From contig JAQUON010000070.1 of assembly GCA_028717045.1 (NCBI GenBank), positions 1 through 7,742 on the forward strand: a stretch of 7,742 nucleotides of DNA. The letters run 5' to 3'. A program made the position numbers and the translations under genes. Positions 4,479-7,742 of the stretch are shown here, piece by piece; position 1 is the first letter of the stretch; each line of letters begins with the position of its first letter. The stretch comes from Candidatus Omnitrophota bacterium. GTDB taxonomy: Bacteria; Omnitrophota; Gorgyraeia; Gygaellales; Profunditerraquicolaceae. The notes beneath the pieces are model-generated. The model was not told the origin of the DNA, did not search any database, and saw only the letters and a list, made by a program, of their open reading frames with translations.

Positions 4479-5006
4479 ATGAAGCACTGGTATATAATTC
4501 ATACACAGACGGGTTCCGAAGATAAAGTCAAAACAGTGATAGAAAGCAAGGTCGTTTCTTCGGGGCTAAAGGATTCGGTATCCAAAGTAATTATTCCTAC
4601 CGAGCAGATTTCAGAGGTCAGGGGAGGCAAGAAGAAGATTTTAGAGCGCAGGTTTTTTCCGGGCTACATCCTGGTGGAAATGGAGCTCAATGATTTCACA
4701 TACGCCGCGATTAAAAAGATCAGGGGGGTCACCGGATTTATCGGATTAGGCAAAAAACCCACCCCTTTACCTGATGACGAAGTACAGGGCATCTTGAAGA
4801 GGACCGAAGAAACTAAAATCAAGCCAAGCCCTAAAACGATTTTTGAAAAAGGGGAGCAGGTTAGGGTCAAGGAAGGGCCGTTTATGAATTTCAACGGGAC
4901 AATCGACGAAATTCATCCCGAAAAGGGAAGGTTAAAGGTAAGCATCTCCATTTTTGGCAGGTCTACGCCCGTCGAACTGGAGTACTGGCAGGTTGAGAAG
5001 GTATAA
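4479..5006 (+). CDS. nusG: Transcription termination/antitermination factor NusG
   Basis: At 175 residues it is the usual length. The NGN domain (about 1-110) begins KHWYIIHTQTGSEDKV and contains RRFFPGYILVEM (57-68) and RGVTGFIG (82-89). The C-terminal KOW domain (about 122-175) has FEKGEQVRVKEGPFMNFNGTI and RSTPVELEYWQVEKV. NusG binds the clamp of RNA polymerase through the NGN domain, lowers pausing, and uses the KOW domain to contact Rho or ribosomal protein S10. No inserted third domain is seen. The start lies 4 nt after the secE stop with only a weak Shine-Dalgarno, which suggests coupling. Confidence 0.97.
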   Translation: MKHWYIIHTQTGSEDKVKTVIESKVVSSGLKDSVSKVIIPTEQISEVRGGKKKILERRFFPGYILVEMELNDFTYAAIKKIRGVTGFIGLGKKPTPLPDDEVQGILKRTEETKIKPSPKTIFEKGEQVRVKEGPFMNFNGTIDEIHPEKGRLKVSISIFGRSTPVELEYWQVEKV

Positions 5007-5008
5007 CG

Positions 5009-5434
5009 ATGGCTAAAAAAGTCGTTGCACAGATTAAATTGCACGTCACAGCGGGCCAGGCGAACCCAGCGCCTCCGGTAGGGCCTGCCTTAGGCCAGCA
5101 CGGCGTCAACATTATGCAGTTTTGTAAACAGTTTAATGACCAGACAAAGGACAGGGAAGGCCTGGTGCTTCCGGTGGTAATCAGCGTCCATGAAGACAAG
5201 TCTTTTGTATTTATCATTAAAAGCCCCCCGTCTTCAATCCTTCTTAAGCGCGCCGCAAACCTAGCCAAGGCTTCAGGGATAAGCGGCAAAGAGACAATAG
5301 GAAAGGTTACTCGCAAACAGGTTGAAGAAATCGCAAAACTTAAGATAAAAGACCTCAACACTTCGGACATTACCACGGCAATCAAGATAGTTGAAGGCAC
5401 TGCCAGGAGTATGGGGATTGCTATAGAAGGCTAA
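5009..5434 (+). CDS. rplK: 50S ribosomal protein L11
   Basis: The protein has exactly the standard 141 residues. The N-terminal domain has the proline-rich QANPAPPVGPALGQHGVNIMQFCKQFN segment (17-43) that forms the thiostrepton-region hinge. The C-terminal domain (about 72-141) contains the 23S rRNA-binding part, with GKVTRKQVEEIAKLK and the end segment VEGTARSMGIAIEG. L11 binds the GTPase-associated centre of 23S rRNA together with L10-L7/L12 and is needed for stringent-factor activation in bacteria that have RelA. It starts 2 nt after nusG, with GAGAAGG about 8 nt upstream as Shine-Dalgarno. Confidence 0.98.
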   Translation: MAKKVVAQIKLHVTAGQANPAPPVGPALGQHGVNIMQFCKQFNDQTKDREGLVLPVVISVHEDKSFVFIIKSPPSSILLKRAANLAKASGISGKETIGKVTRKQVEEIAKLKIKDLNTSDITTAIKIVEGTARSMGIAIEG

Positions 5435-5437
5435 GCG

Positions 5438-6118
5438 ATGAAGAAGCAAAGCAAGCGATATAAAGAATCGTCGAAGTTGAGCGATAGCACAAAGGCGTAT
5501 ACCCTCAAAGAAGCTATCGCGTTGATAAAAAAGGCACTGCCGCCAAAATTTGATGCATCAGTGGATCTGCATTTTCAGCTTAATGTGGATCCCAAGAAGT
5601 CCGACCAGATGGTGCGCGGGACAGTAGTGCTTCCCCACGGAACCGGGAAAAAAGTGCGCATCGCCGTGTTTTGCAAGGGGGAACACGAGAAGGTAGCCAG
5701 GCAGGCACAGGCGGACTATATCGGTTCGGCTGAGCTTATTGATAAGGTAGCAGCCGGATTTCTCGATTTTGACAACGTGATTGCAACGCCCGATATGATG
5801 AAAGACTTAAGCAAGCTTGGAAAGGTATTAGGGCCTCGCGGGCTTATGCCCAGCCCTAAAACAGGCACTGTTACCAACGATATAGCCAAGGCCATCGAAG
5901 ACTTAAGGAGAGGAAAAGTGGAGTTTCGGGTGGACAAGAGTGGCGGCGTACACTTGTCGGTTGGCAAGTTTTCGTTTGATGAAAACAAGCTCTTTGAAAA
6001 CACTATGTGCATTATCAATGCATTGAACGAAGCAAAGCCTGCTTCGATAAAGGGCAAATTTGTGAAGAGTATATTCCTTTCCTCGACAATGAACCCCGGT
6101 TTTAGGCTTACTTTTTAG
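5438..6118 (+). CDS. rplA: 50S ribosomal protein L1
   Basis: The 226 residues are close to the family norm of about 230. The two-domain L1 fold is recognisable. Domain I is made of residues about 1-67 plus 160-226, and domain II of about 68-159 holds the highly conserved GPRGLMPSPKTGTV (132-145). The C-terminal block KGKFVKSIFLSSTMNPG (206-221) is the family SSTMGPG segment. L1 forms the mobile stalk that guides E-site tRNA release and in some bacteria represses its own operon by binding an mRNA mimic near rplK. I could not identify such a mimic with confidence here. It follows rplK by 3 nt and rplJ follows by 4 nt. Confidence 0.97.
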   Translation: MKKQSKRYKESSKLSDSTKAYTLKEAIALIKKALPPKFDASVDLHFQLNVDPKKSDQMVRGTVVLPHGTGKKVRIAVFCKGEHEKVARQAQADYIGSAELIDKVAAGFLDFDNVIATPDMMKDLSKLGKVLGPRGLMPSPKTGTVTNDIAKAIEDLRRGKVEFRVDKSGGVHLSVGKFSFDENKLFENTMCIINALNEAKPASIKGKFVKSIFLSSTMNPGFRLTF

Positions 6119-6122
6119 CGAT

Positions 6123-6656
6123 ATGAAAAAATTAGGATTGCTATTTAAAGAAATATCCGGCAACCGCATCAAAGAAAAGCTTGAGTCGGCGAATACGGTA
6201 TTTGTGGTAAAGTACTCGGGTCTTTCAGGCCCCGAGTTAAATATGCTGCGCCAGTCTTTAAGCGATTTCAAAGTAAACCTTTTCGTGGTCAGGAACACAA
6301 TCGCGCGAAGGATACTGAAAAGCTCTCAATGGGAAGGCCTGGCTGCGTTCTTGAACGGCCCCTGTGGTTTTATATTTGTCAATGACGACCCGGTTAGCGC
6401 TTCCAAGGTGCTTTATACTTTCAGCAAGGAACACGAAAAACTACAGCTGGAGGGGGGATTTCTTAGAGAAAGGCTTCTTGAGAAGAAAGATATCGAAGCG
6501 CTGGCAAAGCTGCCTTCAAAGGAAATGTTAAGGGCACAAGTCGTAATCGGTCTTAAATCGCCGATAACCGGGATAGTAATGGTGCTTCATCGGACACTCA
6601 ATAAGTTCGTCATTTGTCTTGATCAGATAAAAAAGAAAAAAGAAACAGGTTCATAA
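6123..6656 (+). CDS. rplJ: 50S ribosomal protein L10
   Basis: This 177-residue L10 has the N-terminal rRNA-binding domain with VVKYSGLSGPELNMLRQSL (28-46) and the VVRNTIARRIL strand (55-65, family VVKNTLxxxA). A C-terminal helix rich in charged residues (about 140-177) carries the L7/L12 dimers. It anchors the L12 stalk on 23S rRNA next to L11. The start is 4 nt after rplA and has no good Shine-Dalgarno, so translation is probably coupled to rplA. The short gap leaves no place for the long L10/L12 autoregulatory leader known from E. coli. Confidence 0.95.
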   Translation: MKKLGLLFKEISGNRIKEKLESANTVFVVKYSGLSGPELNMLRQSLSDFKVNLFVVRNTIARRILKSSQWEGLAAFLNGPCGFIFVNDDPVSASKVLYTFSKEHEKLQLEGGFLRERLLEKKDIEALAKLPSKEMLRAQVVIGLKSPITGIVMVLHRTLNKFVICLDQIKKKKETGS

Positions 6657-6675
6657 TCAAAAAATAAAAAGAGTC

Positions 6676-6684
6676 AAAAGGAGG
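6676..6684 (+). promoter_or_regulatory. Strong ribosome binding site of rplL
   Basis: AAAAGGAGG lies 5 nt before the rplL ATG in an A-rich, unstructured-looking 33-nt gap. It is by far the best Shine-Dalgarno in the ribosomal block. It fits the need for several copies of L7/L12 per L10 from a shared mRNA. Confidence 0.8.
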
Positions 6685-6689
6685 AAGAA

Positions 6690-7082
6690 ATGGCACAGGA
6701 GAAATTAGAGGAATTAATCAAATCAATCGAAGGCATGACGGTTCTGGAATTGTCTGATTTGGTAAAGGCGCTGGAAGAGAAATTCGGCGTCCAGGCCAAC
6801 ATGCCGATGATGGCTGCTCCTATGATGGGTGCACAGGCTCAAGGCGGGGCACAGCCGGCACAGGAAGAAAAGACCACGTTTTCCGTAGTGCTTACCAACC
6901 CCGGTTCTAACCGGATCGCGGTAATTAAAGAAGTAAGGGCCTTCACGAATCTCGGTTTAAAGGAAGCCAAGGACCTGGTAGATGCGGCACCCAAACCGGT
7001 CAAGGAAGGCGTTACCAAGGAAGAGGCGGAAGAAATGAAAAAGAAGCTTGAGGCCGCCGGCGCAACCATCGAACTGAAATAG
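6690..7082 (+). CDS. rplL: 50S ribosomal protein L7/L12
   Basis: The 130 residues begin with the N-terminal dimerisation domain (about 1-36, ELSDLVKALEEKFGV). A flexible hinge (about 37-60) follows, unusually rich in Met, Ala and Gln. The C-terminal factor-binding domain (about 61-130) has KTTFSVVL, IAVIKEVRAFTNLGLKEAKDLVDAAPKPVKEGV and the Glu/Lys-rich last helices. L12 dimers recruit EF-Tu, EF-G and other GTPases to the ribosome. The usual TGLGLKEAK loop reads TNLGLKEAK here, a small change. The gene has its own strong ribosome binding site and sits 33 nt after rplJ and 35 nt before rpoB. Confidence 0.98.
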   Translation: MAQEKLEELIKSIEGMTVLELSDLVKALEEKFGVQANMPMMAAPMMGAQAQGGAQPAQEEKTTFSVVLTNPGSNRIAVIKEVRAFTNLGLKEAKDLVDAAPKPVKEGVTKEEAEEMKKKLEAAGATIELK

Positions 7083-7117
7083 CTTTCGCAGTATCTGTTT
7101 ACGAGAGAGCAACGGAC

Positions 7118-7742
7118 ATGGTAAAGAGAAAAACATTTGCAAAAATAAAAGAGGTCTACCCGCTTCCCAATATCCTGGAGATACAGACGGCTTCATACGT
7201 CGATTTCCTCCAGATAGATGTCCAGCCGCAGGATAGGAAGCATGCGGGGTTGCAGGAGGTGCTGGAGGATATATTTCCTATCGAGAGCCCTAACCGTTCA
7301 ATACGGCTTGAATTTATAAGCTATAACCTGGGCAGCCCCAAATACGACATTGCCGAGTCCAAGAGAAGGTCTTTGACCTACGGCTCATCGCTGAAAGTAA
7401 AATTTAGGTTGATTACACCGAAAGAGACGAAAGAACAGGATGCCTATTTCGGAGAAATCCCTCTGATGACGCATACAGGCAGTTTCATCATCAACGGGGA
7501 CGAGCGCGTAGTGGTAAGCCAGTTGCAGCGTTCTCCCGGTGTTTGTTTTGAAGAAGAAGAGCATCCAACCGGCAAGAAGATCTTTTACGGCCGTATTATC
7601 CCTTCACGCGGGGCATGGCTTGAGTTTAAGTATGATTTATCCGAAACTATTGTGGCGTATGTCGACAGGAGCAGGAATTTCCCGGCCACGCAGATATTAA
7701 GGATCTTGGGTTTTAGCAGCGACCAAGAAATACACCAGGCTT
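7118..7742 (+). CDS. rpoB: DNA-directed RNA polymerase subunit beta, N-terminal part (3' end outside window)
   Basis: 208 codons plus one base are present before the window ends. The start MVKRKTFAKIKEVYPLPNILEIQTASYVDF matches the beta N-terminus. SPNRSIRLEFISYNLGSPKYD (57-77) is the early beta-1 region, and GSFIINGDERVVVSQLQRSPGV (121-142) is a hallmark RpoB block. The rifampicin region and catalytic parts lie beyond the window. The Shine-Dalgarno is weak (GAGAGAG at 7103-7109, 8 nt before the ATG), but no other ATG fits the conserved N-terminus. The rplL-rpoB gap of 35 nt is much shorter than in E. coli and shows no terminator hairpin, so beta is probably co-transcribed with the ribosomal proteins without an attenuator. 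Confidence 0.97.
   Translation, partial: MVKRKTFAKIKEVYPLPNILEIQTASYVDFLQIDVQPQDRKHAGLQEVLEDIFPIESPNRSIRLEFISYNLGSPKYDIAESKRRSLTYGSSLKVKFRLITPKETKEQDAYFGEIPLMTHTGSFIINGDERVVVSQLQRSPGVCFEEEEHPTGKKIFYGRIIPSRGAWLEFKYDLSETIVAYVDRSRNFPATQILRILGFSSDQEIHQA

Noticed and set aside
4963..5400. Minus-strand open frame of 145 codons opposite rplK
   Set aside because: Antisense shadow of rplK, whose 141-residue product is unmistakable.
5903..6298. Long minus-strand open frame (131 codons) across rplA/rplJ
   Set aside because: It is the shadow of two certain ribosomal protein genes, spans their junction and gives no recognisable protein.

Overview
The window looks like an ordinary bacterial chromosome segment of moderate GC with all genes on the + strand. 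It joins the end of a cell-surface carbohydrate gene cluster to the start of the universal transcription/translation cluster secE-nusG-rplKAJL-rpoB. The zinc-type L33, the separate tRNA-Thr and tRNA-Trp genes, the style of the ribosomal proteins and the surface-sugar genes suggest an uncultured Gram-negative-type lineage. Candidatus Omnitrophota or a relative in the PVC group is my best guess, but this is an impression from protein style and not a demonstrated placement.

Left part (1-3188): four tightly packed genes. They are the 3' part of a PHP-like protein, a WbqC-family protein, a PIG-L (LmbE-type) zinc deacetylase, and a WecA/TagO-type polyprenyl-phosphate sugar-1-phosphate transferase. 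The spacings are 2 nt, 30 nt and a 4-nt ATGA overlap, so they probably form one transcription unit for a lipid-linked glycan or surface polysaccharide. A separate small two-helix membrane protein (3264-3458) follows, with its own probable promoter and a very strong Shine-Dalgarno.

Middle part (3459-4282): a non-protein-rich control region. It holds a possible terminator hairpin, an A-tract plus near-consensus sigma-70 promoter (TTGACA, 17 nt, TATACT), a roughly 120-nt structured leader, tRNA-Thr(GGT), a 49-codon rpmG (L33) and tRNA-Trp(CCA). Then comes a palindrome-rich insert of about 160 bp, bracketed by two nearly identical copies of the tRNA-Trp 3' end plus its downstream flank. This bracketed insert is the most unusual thing in the window. 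It looks like the scar of a site-specific integration or a local duplication.

Right part (4283-7742): secE, nusG, rplK, rplA, rplJ, rplL and the first 208 codons of rpoB, packed with gaps of 2-35 nt. The genes supply the SecYEG translocon subunit, the transcription elongation factor, the L11/L1 stalk proteins, the L10-L7/L12 stalk and the RNA polymerase beta subunit. The tuf gene that often sits between tRNA-Thr and the rpmG/tRNA-Trp/secE genes is absent, and there is no room for an L10 leader between rplA and rplJ. I found no CRISPR array, transposase, toxin, phage gene or convincing new multi-gene system.
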